A stretch of 64,000 nucleotides of DNA from Irpex lacteus. Its lineage: Eukaryota > Basidiomycota > Agaricomycetes > Polyporales > Irpicaceae. A model generated the notes under the pieces. The model was given only the letters and a program-made list of their open reading frames with translations, was not told the origin of the DNA and did no database searches. Of this stretch, positions 1 to 10,198 are shown one piece after another (position 1 is the first letter of the stretch; every line of letters starts with the position of its first letter). Where the stretch lies: positions 186,001 to 250,000 of the forward strand of contig MQVO02000020.1 in NCBI GenBank assembly GCA_001986395.2, read 5' to 3'. Both the position numbers and the translations under genes were made by a program.

Positions 1-2919
1 GTGGGGCGATTTCCAAGCCAGACGCCGCACCCCACGAGCTTTGCAAGTCTGCTAGTCCTGTTGCACACATCACGCCTATCATCCACGATGACTATCCTCA
101 AGAAAAGCAGCCAATCATTTGTGATCGGTACATAGCCAATAACCCGTTGATAATCTCGACCCAGCAAGTCCAAGCTCGGCCAGGATTTGTTTATCCTTCT
201 TCCGTCCGTTGACGGAAGCGGCCAAGGGTAAGCGTGTATTATCTTTCCGGCAAATCCTTCCTCTGATGTTCTGCCAACCAAGAAGTCCTCCATAGATAAG
301 CAAATGTGGTATTCCCGTAAGGTTCGTTCCGAGTCTGTCTTGAATGCCGTAAAGCGTGTGCACTTTTGACTCGACCTGTGTCCGGAGGTTTGCATCCTAA
401 GATCACTTCCAATGCTCTCGATGCATGAAGGGTTCTGAGATTATGAAAAGGCCGTCATATCATGACGCACACGTAGGCCACTCTCCTCCGGAGCCTGGGA
501 TGTTGTGCTCATGAGTATACACTCGCTTATCATTTGGTTCCAGACTTGCCTGCGCATGGGCCCAAGAACTTTAACGGGGTTTTGATTCGACTCCCAGCAT
601 GCACATCTGGCTATGGCCGTAGAATGGCGACAGAGCTTCCGCCGGCCCGTAGGCAGCCAGTCACAGTGTGCGTGAAAGCGCACTATGCACCCGGGGCTGA
701 TTTCTGTGACAGTGTTTATGAACAAGGTACGAGGTACGCCCTCTGGGATGCTTCCTTGATATTAATAGCCCCATTCGCTTTGTTCAAAAACACCGCCGCA
801 CATTCATCGGCGTTCTTTCTTTGTCAACATCACTGCGCAATAATGGAGTGGGCCAGCAACCCACGAACTACCGGTGAGTGGTCCACGTCCCTGCATGGGC
901 CGAGATGTAGAACTCGATGAAATATATTGGTATCACACGTATGATGGGCTCCGTGGCGCAAGGCTACACTAGTAACGGCTCAGTTCCGGATGGTCATCTG
1001 CCAAATGCCAGTCGGGTGTCCTAAACTTCTACTGTATATGTTTCTAATTCTTGACTAGAAGTTGAGCATTTTGTTGTCTGTTATCTGATACATCTTTCGT
1101 GTTATCACTAAACGCCGCATAGCATCAGATAACTTGAACCCTGCGATGGAATTTGCGGCGGTGTTGGAATAACGAGAGGACCAGCGTGATACCAATACTG
1201 TCGCCTGCCAGTAATGGTCTTCCAACAAACACTCTCAGACATGGGTGCTTACCATGCTGGACAACCTACTCATATTCGGTCTAAGCCAGAATCCTCTGCA
1301 ACAGAGCGTGAGTCCTTTCGGCAGGAAGGCTGCCTCCGGGTCCGACTGATGTTTATCCTTTCGAGCAGTGTTCTTCCAAAAATGTTACGATTATTAAAGG
1401 GCTGGTTGCACATGTAAATATGACAATATCATCCGGAAGATGTAAGTGTCAACGGCTTCCTATGTCTGTTATTTACTCTCTCGTTTATGCCACATATCTA
1501 GGTTTGAGGCATTGGCGGGTATTTGAGGCCTGAAAAAACCCGCTTGACCTTAGGCTTGAGAGCATGGACAAACGCGAATGGGTGTCTAGGTTTTCTCCGA
1601 TATCGGACGTCTGACAAGTAACAGATGATCGGAAGGAAGTAGATGGCGTTTCCTGGGTATTAAAGGGTGAGTCTTAGATGTTGGCACAAATCATATCAGA
1701 TGATGGAAACAGGTGCCTAACGGTCCGTTTCCGACAGATTTGGTCAAGTGCGTCGACAAATCTCTCGGACTGTTGAGGCGCACCGAGAGATTCAGAGAGG
1801 TTTGTGGTCGAGAGATTACTCAATTTCTCAGGACATCGTCGGTACAGTCATACTATTACAGTGGCTCTGGAATCCCACATCCCGCTCAGATGTGCTTTAT
1901 TCACCCGTCCAGTATTGCGCAAATGACTTCGGCTACTCTACCACTCTCAACGGACAACCTAGAACTCGAAACTAATCATCGGTACAATCATCAACTCTAA
2001 CCATTCGAAACCGACTACAAAATGACAACAACATACCCCGCAGCATCACACCGGCAACGAGCCTTATTGCTATTGAAGCTCTGCGTCAGGGACAATGCCT
2101 GATGAGATATCGACTGTGGCTTTCTCCAGGACAGAAGCTAAGAATGACAGTCAGTGCTATTTACATAATGTGACAAAATATAACTGAAGTTGATCTCGAC
2201 GTACCCTCGAAGGAATTTGCTGGAATGACAATGGCCTGAATGGCAGGCAAAAAACCGGCAAGGAGTACGAAGAGAATTATGAGGACGGCGGCAGTAAATA
2301 TCTCTAGGCGTAACATATTCGCTGCAGGCCTCGTGAGACCTGAAGTTTGCTCGCAGGAACCAGCGTATTCGTACTGACATGGAGTTGGGACGACGCCTAT
2401 ATATGCATAGGATATGGCAGCTACTCCGCTCGAAAGCATATGTCGAAGTTTGCAGCTCGCATCAGCAGCGTTATATATCCTATTACAGAACCCTTGATTC
2501 ATATGCTGACGAAGAGACACAAAACGTATCTCAGAAGCAGCTTATGTGCTGAGAGGATTCCGAGTGAGACGGGGTAACTAGTGAACCTACGCAGATCTAC
2601 CCTAACAGTCTTGAGAATAGTGAAACTGCAGCTGGTGTACATCGCAAGGATGGCTTGCAATCATCAAGTTTTACAACATGGGAGCGGCCTGATTTGAGTA
2701 TTTGCGGCCTGGAAAGAATAAACGATGATCATTCGCTGATCAGTGAGCCGAAAGTGCACAATTGATTCGGGATCCCCCTTCGTTATGAACTTCTCGGGGA
2801 GAGTGGTCGAACCGCGTGATATAGTAGTGTGGCACCATTAAGATAGCAAACGTACAGGGTCATGCGAAGCCTTTCTCATGTGGTAAATTACTAGCCATCC
2901 CATTGACCGAACCTTCAAG
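1..2919. other. Intergenic, no gene recognised
   Basis: Several 60-130 codon open frames occur on both strands (for example 534-920 plus and 2161-2520 minus), but they overlap one another. None shows a recognisable domain, a signal peptide with a sensible mature chain, or a consistent exon chain. The stretch is moderately AT-rich compared with the core genes. It could hold regulatory DNA or decayed sequence. I see no repeat long enough to name as an element. Confidence 0.5.
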
Positions 2920-4017
2920 CTACAAATCCCGACTCCAAGATATGATGCCAAACACCGTCGACACTTCTAAATTGTCTGGGATTGGCGAATGTACAGTCCT
3001 ATGGTTGGAGCACATAAGTAATGAATGATTGGCACGAAGATTGAATTTACCAAAAGGAGAATAGCCAACGTGTGTGACATTCAGTATATGCTGAGACCCA
3101 GCAGATTCGATCTCAATCGCTAAGTAAGATGCGGTCAAGCATCGAAAGCTAGGGCTTGTCACCGTTTCTCCAGCTGCGACGGAAAGCGTTCCTAGCAGGA
3201 AATGGCGTTGTGGCTTGGTCGCATATGTCATTACGCCGAAGTCTAGCTCCTCAGCCCCAGCAAGCACCCATACATTCACATGAGCAGGAATGCTGAGCAT
3301 GTTAAGCTTGGTGAACGCGTCTGAACTGGGAGGTAAAGTGACTGAGATCGTGCAATTCTCCATGCCCCAATCGAGGATTCGATACTGAGATATTGTGGAT
3401 ATCTAAATTACTCCGCCAATGGAAATACCAGTAAGTAGCTGCATGACGGAGGGAGTGAACACCCACGTACATCTGAAGTCGCCACTAATCGCCGCGAGTT
3501 AACGGTGGAGTTTCCGTCGAAGAACAGGTGATATTCTTCTTGTGACGGCGGGAGAACCTGGTTGGGTTGGATCGCAGACACAATGGCTGTGCTCTGCGCG
3601 TGATTGACAATCGAGCCATACATTGCACTTGACGCCGCCTTCGGAGGCGATCTATATAGGCGATCGAAGTCAATGTAGGAGCTGCGCCATTCCAGCTGCT
3701 TCAAATCGTATCTCGTCCGCAAGGTGATCTCCGCCGTGTGACCATATGATAGTGTAGAGTAAATGATCCAAGCGTTCACTAGTGCGCAAACGGTAACCAC
3801 GCAGATGGATAGTAGGTTCACGGCGATGTTCAAAAACTTGCCTGAATATGACAGTGTTTGATACAAGTGAGTCAAAGGTAAGTCAAAATAGCGCGACTGG
3901 CTCAAACTCACTCTTCCACGAAAGTTTGTTGGGTATAGGAGGTGATAACGAGAAAGCCTGAGACTCGGAGGTACCAGACTCGAAATCATCGTTGGGAAGT
4001 GGCTTGTAAGTGTTCAT
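2920..4017 (-). CDS. Single-pass membrane protein, conserved Agaricomycete family
   Basis: Three exons are visible: 4017-3912, 3841-3471 and 3384-2920, joined by introns of 70 bp (GTGAGT donor) and 86 bp (GTACGT donor). The start gives a short soluble N-terminus, MNTYKPLPNDDFESG, and removes the need for the more internal ATG at 3989. One membrane segment follows around residues 40-65, then an outward domain that carries YRILDWGMENCTISVTLPP, a phrase I associate with an uncharacterised protein family common in mushrooms. No catalytic motif is visible. A further splice near 3055-2990 could change the last ~50 residues and move the stop to about 2915. It lies next to a seven-TM gene and two UstYa-like genes, so a shared membrane or secretory role is possible but unproven. 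Confidence 0.65.
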
Positions 4018-5004
4018 GTGGACTTCCAGAGTCGGTGCTTCCGGGCTTGGATGGCTATGAAGAAGACGCGACGTGGTGTGCAGGTAGATATATTCCTGTA
4101 CCAGTTGCGATATTTGGGGAGCTTAAAGTCAGAGTATCAAAAACGGTGTGTACGAGGGCCCTGGCCCCGACGATCATGATCTTGGCGAGGACACGTTGAG
4201 AGCCTGTAAACCTGTAAAGATTGCGTAAGGCATTTGTATAAAACTCCCATCTTTCTATGGCCACCATAGTAGCGGCCCTCAAATGACATCTTCTAGTATG
4301 ACCGAATGTTATGCGCGGATGCTGGGGCTAAGAACCCGGGAACTTACTATTCAGCTAGCGAAGTGCCACCCGTATGAGTCGGCGTTGGTGATCGTCGATA
4401 AGTTGAAGCTTGAACGCACATGCGCAAGGATTCATACTGCTACTATTCTGACACTTGCCAGTGATACCGGTCGAAGCGTTAGTATACTCGAGATCCAAGT
4501 AACGAGTTCAAGCTTGATTCGGAGCGAGTGGGGGCCCGGCTTGAGGATTGTTTGAGGTTGTTTAGGTAGCCATCAGGTTGGCAGTCTTATGTAATCAACA
4601 CTTGCGCACCATAAACAGAACATTATTGTAATCCAAAGTCTCTCTGGCCCTAGTGTTCCGATCCGAAATGAGATCACCCATTCCTCGGAGCTCCTGAAGA
4701 CAGCCGCGAATGTGCGTGCTGTGGCTGCCGGCGGCCAGACGCACCGTTTGAAGTGCAAATTCCACCATCACAAACTTGAATTTGCCACGGATGCCAGCCC
4801 ATAAAACGACGCGACTCAGAGGCATGTTTATGTTGCAATGCGTTTTCCAGCCATATCCACTGACAGAGGGAAATATCGTTGATCATGCTTCAAGATGACT
4901 CTCGGACTGCAAGCCTTAAAACAGCTCCAGCAATTGTGGCCTCGCCAGCCAACTCTAGCCCATCCTAGCACTAGTTGTCAACACGATCGCTTATTCTCCG
5001 AAGA
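4018..5004. other. Intergenic between divergent membrane-protein genes
   Basis: Short frames on the minus strand (4055-4282, 4573-4886) and one on the plus strand (4283-4555) are present but unrecognised. The stretch separates two divergently transcribed genes (starts at 4017 minus and 5005 plus), so it must contain both promoters. No other supported feature. Confidence 0.4.
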
Positions 5005-6222
5005 ATGTCGCCATCCTCCTCAGTACAAGAACGCGCTTTATACGCTGGTATAAACATACAGCAGTTTCTGACTGGTAAGAATAGTACAGTGAGGATCTAG
5101 CTCCAGGCTGAGCGCTGATAGTTAGTCTCTCAATCTTTAGGTCTAGCATTCTGTGTTGGATGCTTTGCCATGCACTTCATCAGATGCAACAAATCCATGA
5201 CGCGTGGCTGGAAAATCTTCTATCTTCTCTACGTCGTCGTCATTGTATTCTGCATGACCATAGCCGTCTTTGCTAATGCATATATTGGCCAATTGATGTG
5301 GATAGATCATCGTGACGCCCCCGGAGGCCCCTTTGCATATTTTATTGCAGAATCTACTCTATGGACATCTGTTTGGGGCTCGGCAGCGGATATATTCGCC
5401 AATATCATTGGCGACGGATTTCTGGTATGTCGCCTAGACCCTCGAGGCTCGAGAATATCTAAAAACCTGTTCGTGGAGCAGCTGTACCGATGCTATGTGA
5501 TATGGTATCGTTCCTGGTGGATCATATTATTTCCCGCTATAATTTATATAGCCTCGGTTGGTGCGACTTTACGATCTCTACTTGATTGCTTTTCGTCTAA
5601 GTCAAGTTTTATATTTCTGATAGTGCTCTCGATCATAGCTCTTGCGGAGAGCGCACTTCCAGTCAACAACAGCTTCTTCAGCTTTGCGCACGTGAGCTTT
5701 ACAATACCATGGATAGCTCTCAGCTGCAGTTTGAACATCATCTTGACCACGATGATATCCTTCCGCATCCTGCGATTCCGACAGCAACTGGTATCTGTCC
5801 TAAAAAACGACCCGCACCTGCTGTTCGAGCGCTCACAATATCTCAACACATACACCAGCATCGTTGCCATCTTGATCGAATCCGCTTTTCCATTCAGCGT
5901 CATTGGGCTTGTCACATGTGTCTTTCTGGGGCAAGACAGCGATGTCAATTCTGCATTCCTAGAGGTCTGGGGAGTGTTCCCAGTAAGTGTTCTTCGCAGA
6001 TCAGCCTTCCAGCATGCTTACTGGAACCATAAACAGGGTATATCACCGCTTCTTATCGTACTGCGTATCGCCATGGGCACGGCATGGACAAAGAAGACAT
6101 CCGAATTGCCGACCAGATCGTTCATACCTGTTACTCAAGCTACAGTGGTGCCGATAAGCGGACAGAGAGCTGCAGCAGAAGATAATGAATTCAGCACCTG
6201 GTCATCGATAAGCATAGAATAG
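5005..6222 (+). CDS. Seven-transmembrane protein of a large Agaricomycete family
   Basis: I read five exons: 5005-5074, 5141-5424, 5482-5560, 5639-5982 and 6037-6222, giving about 320 residues. Three of the four introns are multiples of three and contain no in-frame stop, so the uninterrupted frame from 5170 is misleading. Splicing restores family phrases: YAGINIQQFLTGL at the start, GDGFLLYRCYVIW mid-protein, SLNIILT, and GISPLLIVLRIAMGTAWTK near the end. Hydrophobic segments are spread along the whole chain up to the polar Ser/Thr-rich tail. The family is very expanded in mushrooms and its ligand is unknown. Some annotators compare it to G-protein-coupled receptors, but no such motif is seen here. 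The 78-bp intron (5561-5638) is the least certain. Confidence 0.75.
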
Positions 6223-6525
6223 AAGGTCATCTTAGGTCATTGACGGTGCCTATAGTATAAGTATGACGTTGACTCGCTGCGTGAATATCAACTTGAAGCA
6301 TGCGCTACAACATCAACGCTTACAGCATCACAGAATGCCGATAGGATTCTTCTCCCGCCTCCCGGATCCACTCCACAATCAGCACTCGTTAAACCACACC
6401 TCCATGCTATTCTTGCGATACGTACTAATGAGACCCATGATCATATGTCTATTACAACCGTGATGCCTACACGTCGAAGCGAGAATACGTATTCACCATA
6501 ACATGCTGAAACTCCACCCGGCCGT
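6223..6525. other. Intergenic between convergent genes
   Basis: This 303-bp gap lies between the 3' ends of the seven-TM gene (plus) and the first UstYa-like gene (minus). It should hold both 3' UTRs. A 66-codon plus-strand frame at 6263-6463 has no recognisable content. Confidence 0.4.
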
Positions 6526-7502
6526 TTACATCGCTAATCTTCTGATACACCTTTTCTGGCTAATGCAATTTCTGCCAATGAGCAACGCTAGTATTTTTGG
6601 GTAGCACTGGCAGTGATGAAAAAGCTGCTTACAGGAGTGCTTACTACCTGGGTTTATTTCCAACCATCGGAGCCAGCTATATCCCATATTGTCGTACACA
6701 GCCTCCCAGTCTCTACAGATACGAGTGGGCCCGTGTCTCTCTTCTGTGAAATTTCGAGACAAAAGGTGTCCTGGCTCCAGTGTCAAGTCGCCACGACAAA
6801 GATAGAGCTGACGTAGATAGTTCAAGCAATGAGCTACATGATGCAGCATATGCTTGTCCCTCCGTACGAAAGCTTCGTGTAATAGTCGGTGGCAGTGGAG
6901 CTCATGGAACATCCCAACAGCAAAAAGCCTATTATACGGGCCTTGACGGACACCAATGCTTCCGAGAGGTAGCATCTGGTACCACTCGTTTAGCGACACC
7001 TCGGTGTCAAATCCGTAATGCACTGTCTCCTCGAATGTTGCGCGAACGAGAGATCGGTTTTGATGCTGAGAGGGCAAGCTGTCTAGAGGGAGCAGGAACG
7101 GAAAGTCTTCTCCGACGAAAGCTACACCGCCGGGCCGTCAGTAAGTCTGATACAATGGAGAATACAGGACTCACACAGCATGTGCGCCGTGTTAGTTTTT
7201 GTGTCTTGTACTTTCACTTTAATAGGAGTGAAATAATCGTAATAGTAGGCGTCCATGAACATCCAAGTAGTAGTGAGGACGAATGTGATCGACGTGATAC
7301 AGAGGACAATGCTAAGTAGCCCTTCGCGAGTTGGCATTTCAAGTTGTCCGAGTGATCGTGTACGATCCAGGATGAGAAACGAGTTTTGCGGGCTACCTGG
7401 TGTCGGCGTACGGTAATTTATCAAACTTGGGTCTGATGATCGTCTAGCCATTGAAGTGGAAAGAAGTTCATCAGCTGCTAACAGCCTCCGTTCAACTTCC
7501 AT
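6526..7502 (-). CDS. UstYa-family (DUF3328) protein
   Basis: Exon 1 (7502-7175) encodes a cytoplasmic N-terminus of about 70 residues and one membrane segment. A 53-bp intron (7174-7122) leads into the soluble domain. Both UstYa signature motifs are present: FHELHCHRLL and, about 25 residues later, HVAHCLNYLRQLYLC followed by RGDLTLEP. In ascomycetes, UstYa-family proteins are membrane-anchored oxidases that act on ribosomally made peptides such as ustiloxin. The two histidine-rich motifs are thought to bind metal. The C-terminus is uncertain: reading through stops at 6526, while splicing a short intron after EINP would stop at 6560. A second family member begins 276 bp away on the opposite strand. 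Confidence 0.85.
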
Positions 7503-7777
7503 CTACCAATTGAATATATGTACGTAGTACTCACCAAATCACTCCAAAGGCGGCAGTGGACGCTCGATGCAGTGCACGCTCGTCAGTATTCATATCAAGG
7601 TTGGTGTCAGGCTTATCTCCAGAACAGCTGCTGATATACACATTTCTTTCCCGGCTATTCTCCATGGTGTGACACTCCGATTTCTATGATGTATACGTAA
7701 CTACCCTCTGAATAAGCTGACGATGAGTTATATCATCTTTGGGATATTGTGGGACACTCACTGGAACTAGTCGCACT
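7503..7777. promoter_or_regulatory. Shared divergent promoter of two UstYa-family genes
   Basis: The two UstYa-like genes start at 7502 (minus) and 7778 (plus), so their promoters must share this 275-bp interval. Co-regulation is inferred from layout only. I did not find a clear TATA box or paired operator-like motif. Confidence 0.4.
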
Positions 7778-8474
7778 ATGAGGATCACTCAACTTCCTGC
7801 GACACGTACTTTGCTTATGGGAATTGGACTTCAACTCGTCCTCCAATTGCTGGCAGCTGCAACCATGATGTTTAAGCATCACGTTGCATATCCTTCGCCC
7901 AACCAATTTCTCGAAGGTGGGTTCATTATTTCGTAAGCGACCGACCTAAAGCTTAGTGACATGGTCCTTACAAGAATACGAACAAGTCTTTGGCTCACCT
8001 AGAATGGCTGGAATACCTAACAGAGGCACTCTGCCATTCGTTCGAATGCTCGTCGAGGATTCTGTCCACTACAGGCCGGGGTCCGACAGGGAATGGGACG
8101 CCCTATTGCCCCCGCGCGCCTTCAGCACTTCACCCCGCGATGGCCCTTTCACGATTGCTCTTTTTCATCAACTTCACTGCCTCAACGTCCTGCGCATCGA
8201 CTTCGCTCGTTTGGTGAATGATACCCTCAGTCCATCTGCGGATCAGTCGTTGCGCAGACATTGTATGAACTATCTACGGCAGACAGCCCTCTGTCATGCT
8301 GACTTGCACCTCGAACCTATTACGGAGGCTGATAATACGGAGAGGACACACGAGTACATGTGTCGGGATTGGACCCTCATTTACAAGGCTGTAGAATCAG
8401 CGCAAAGGTCAGTTGTGATGATTCATGTGTTGACAGTAACAAACTTACCTCTCGCGTGTGGATACAGCAGCTGA
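7778..8474 (+). CDS. UstYa-family (DUF3328) protein
   Basis: Exon 1 (7778-7916) starts MRITQLPATRTLL and contains one membrane segment near the N-terminus, with almost no cytoplasmic tail. A 40-bp intron (7917-7956) joins it to the soluble domain. The two family motifs are FHQLHCLNVLRIDF and HCMNYLRQTALC, followed by HADLHLEP, with an EYMCRDW motif further on. Near the end a GT-AG pair would remove 60 bp after ESAQ, but both readings stop at 8474. The chain is about 200 residues, normal for the family. It differs from its divergent partner in having a much shorter N-terminus, so the two are not a recent duplicate pair. The likely role is oxidative modification of a peptide or other secondary metabolite in the secretory pathway; the substrate is unknown. 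Confidence 0.85.
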
Positions 8475-9065
8475 TTGGGAGTCCACTGACTACTTACTGG
8501 CGATAGTATACATCTCTTCACGGATCTTCGAATCGGCTGCGATTTAAACTCGAAAGTTCATACTTGTACTCTTGGCGATCCGGTGAACGTTCGAGTGAGA
8601 CGAAAGTATATATAAGTACTACACGGTGATCGATGTATGAAGTGTAGCAGCGTCCCCAACGTCAATGCAGTCGACAAAGCATAAGAGTGCAGGTTACAAG
8701 TGCTGAGAAACGAGTTACCCGGCAAATACGCCGGACCGTGACAGGGTCACGGTGCGGTAAGTGCCGTGCATACCGCGTCAAGCGATTCAACTTAAGTAAG
8801 TTAAGGTATACCGTGACTTAACCATTGAACACTGTAGCCTGGAATCAGGCTTGAACTTGCAGGTTTGACTAGTGTAAGGATACTGACCACTTTTCCACCC
8901 AAGCGTTATTGGTTGCAGGTCGAGCAACCGCAGAACCTGATATCCTGCCGCTGTGAAAGTTCGGAAAGTTCAGGTTGGTAGTACGTCTCGTAATTTGACT
9001 GATTTTGTGGTATCACAAGCACACTGGGACATCTACTCCTAGAAACCCTCTCGGTTTGAGTAAGT
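8475..9065. other. Intergenic with small palindromes
   Basis: No gene is seen. The notable content is a pair of adjacent hairpin-capable palindromes at about 8720-8753, listed separately. The rest should contain the 3' UTR of the UstYa gene and the promoter of the acetyltransferase. Confidence 0.4.
8735..8753. repeat. Short palindrome ACCGTGAC-AGG-GTCACGGT
   Basis: Two perfect 8-bp arms are separated by 3 bp. Just upstream a second, weaker palindrome, CCGGC-AAATAC-GCCGG, ends where this one begins. Such sites can be dimeric regulator targets. It lies about 310 bp upstream of the acetyltransferase start, so a regulatory role is possible but unproven. Confidence 0.3.
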
Positions 9066-10107
9066 ATGATGGATGCAACGACCCGAATTCAGGAGCTCAC
9101 TTCCCTGAACGGTGTGTATTCTCTTGCGTTTATTGCCTCCTGGCTGCTCATTTATGACCAGACACACAACTACAGAAGTTGGTATCGATCATTTCCAATG
9201 CATTTAGCGGTGGTGTCAGTACGTGTCTCAGAACATCCTGTCTGTCTAGGCCTCATTCAATCTATCTTGATTGTCAGCCCAATCCTTCTATGGTTTACTT
9301 GGAGGCAACATGTCCCTACAGGAAGAGCTTTTTTCTGCTATAATTCGAGCAACTTTCCTTGAAGGAAAGATATATGTTGTCGAAAGTGGTGGGGATGTAG
9401 TAACCGTTTGCCTGGTGTTTCGTGAGCCAGCATCGCTATTTGGATCGTATGTAATGCGTCTATTGTCTTCGATGGATGTTGAATGACGGACTGAACGGTT
9501 CAGTGATGCCCAACGGGCCCTTGGATTCACGGATGTCTACAAGAAATTGGACCCTAGGACTCAAGCCTGGTGGGATACCGAGGTGATTTGCAATATCGTG
9601 TATTGGTTCCATGCTCTTTACCTCATGATTCATCATCGCCCTTACAAAGTATTCTGCACAAACGGCGGAATTCGAAAAATCAATCATCACGCGAGAGGTC
9701 AGTATCAATGTACACTCCCAGACATGCAGGCAGTCAGTTTACCGTCCTCTCATAGGAATGGGATGTAATGTGGCATTTCAGTTTGATAGCAACCGACCCA
9801 CAGCATCAGAGTAAAGGGTATACATCTTATTTCATGAAGACGTTTTTCGAAGAGGTACGACGAAATACATTCGGCATTGCCCTAAGGCTGACAGAAAGCC
9901 AGGTAAATAGAAAAGGCGAAATCTTTGGGCTTTCTACGGGGGCAGAAGTGAATGTAAGTACGTTGCAGACACCAGAGTGCAGCATTGTCACCTCGGACTC
10001 TGGTGTAGGTATCGAAATATGCCTTCATGGGATTCAGGGAGCGGGGAAGAATCATCGTGAAGACTCCTGTAAACGAGTTTCCTTGTATCTGGCTCACAAA
10101 GCCTTAG
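9066..10107 (+). CDS. GNAT-family N-acetyltransferase
   Basis: No frame in this stretch is open for long, but seven exons join cleanly: 9066-9111, 9162-9212, 9278-9446, 9504-9582, 9650-9697, 9756-9953 and 10009-10107. They encode about 229 residues. The chain shows the usual order for mushroom GNAT proteins. An N-terminal FSGAQSFYGLLGGN segment comes first, then GKIYVVESGG. The acetyl-CoA binding strand/loop WHFSLIATDPQHQSKGYTS follows, which matches the family pattern of L..VDP..QG.G, and a C-terminal YAFMGFRERG matches the family's 'y...GF' end. GNAT enzymes move an acetyl group from acetyl-CoA to an amine; this substrate cannot be told. The splice phases agree at all six junctions, which supports the model strongly. 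Confidence 0.75.
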
Positions 10108-10198
10108 AACACCTGAACTCTTCCATCGTCTAAACGACTCATTTATTTCAATGTACGTTAGTCGTTATTGCTCGGAACGACAGAGGACTGCACATATG

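Noticed and set aside
534..920. 128-codon plus-strand frame as a gene
   Set aside because: It has no domain, no splice support and an overlapping open frame on the other strand (441-725). The composition looks random.
5170..6222. Seven-TM gene as one uninterrupted 350-codon frame
   Set aside because: In-frame introns break conserved family phrases, and an upstream exon restores the usual N-terminus. The spliced model fits the family better.
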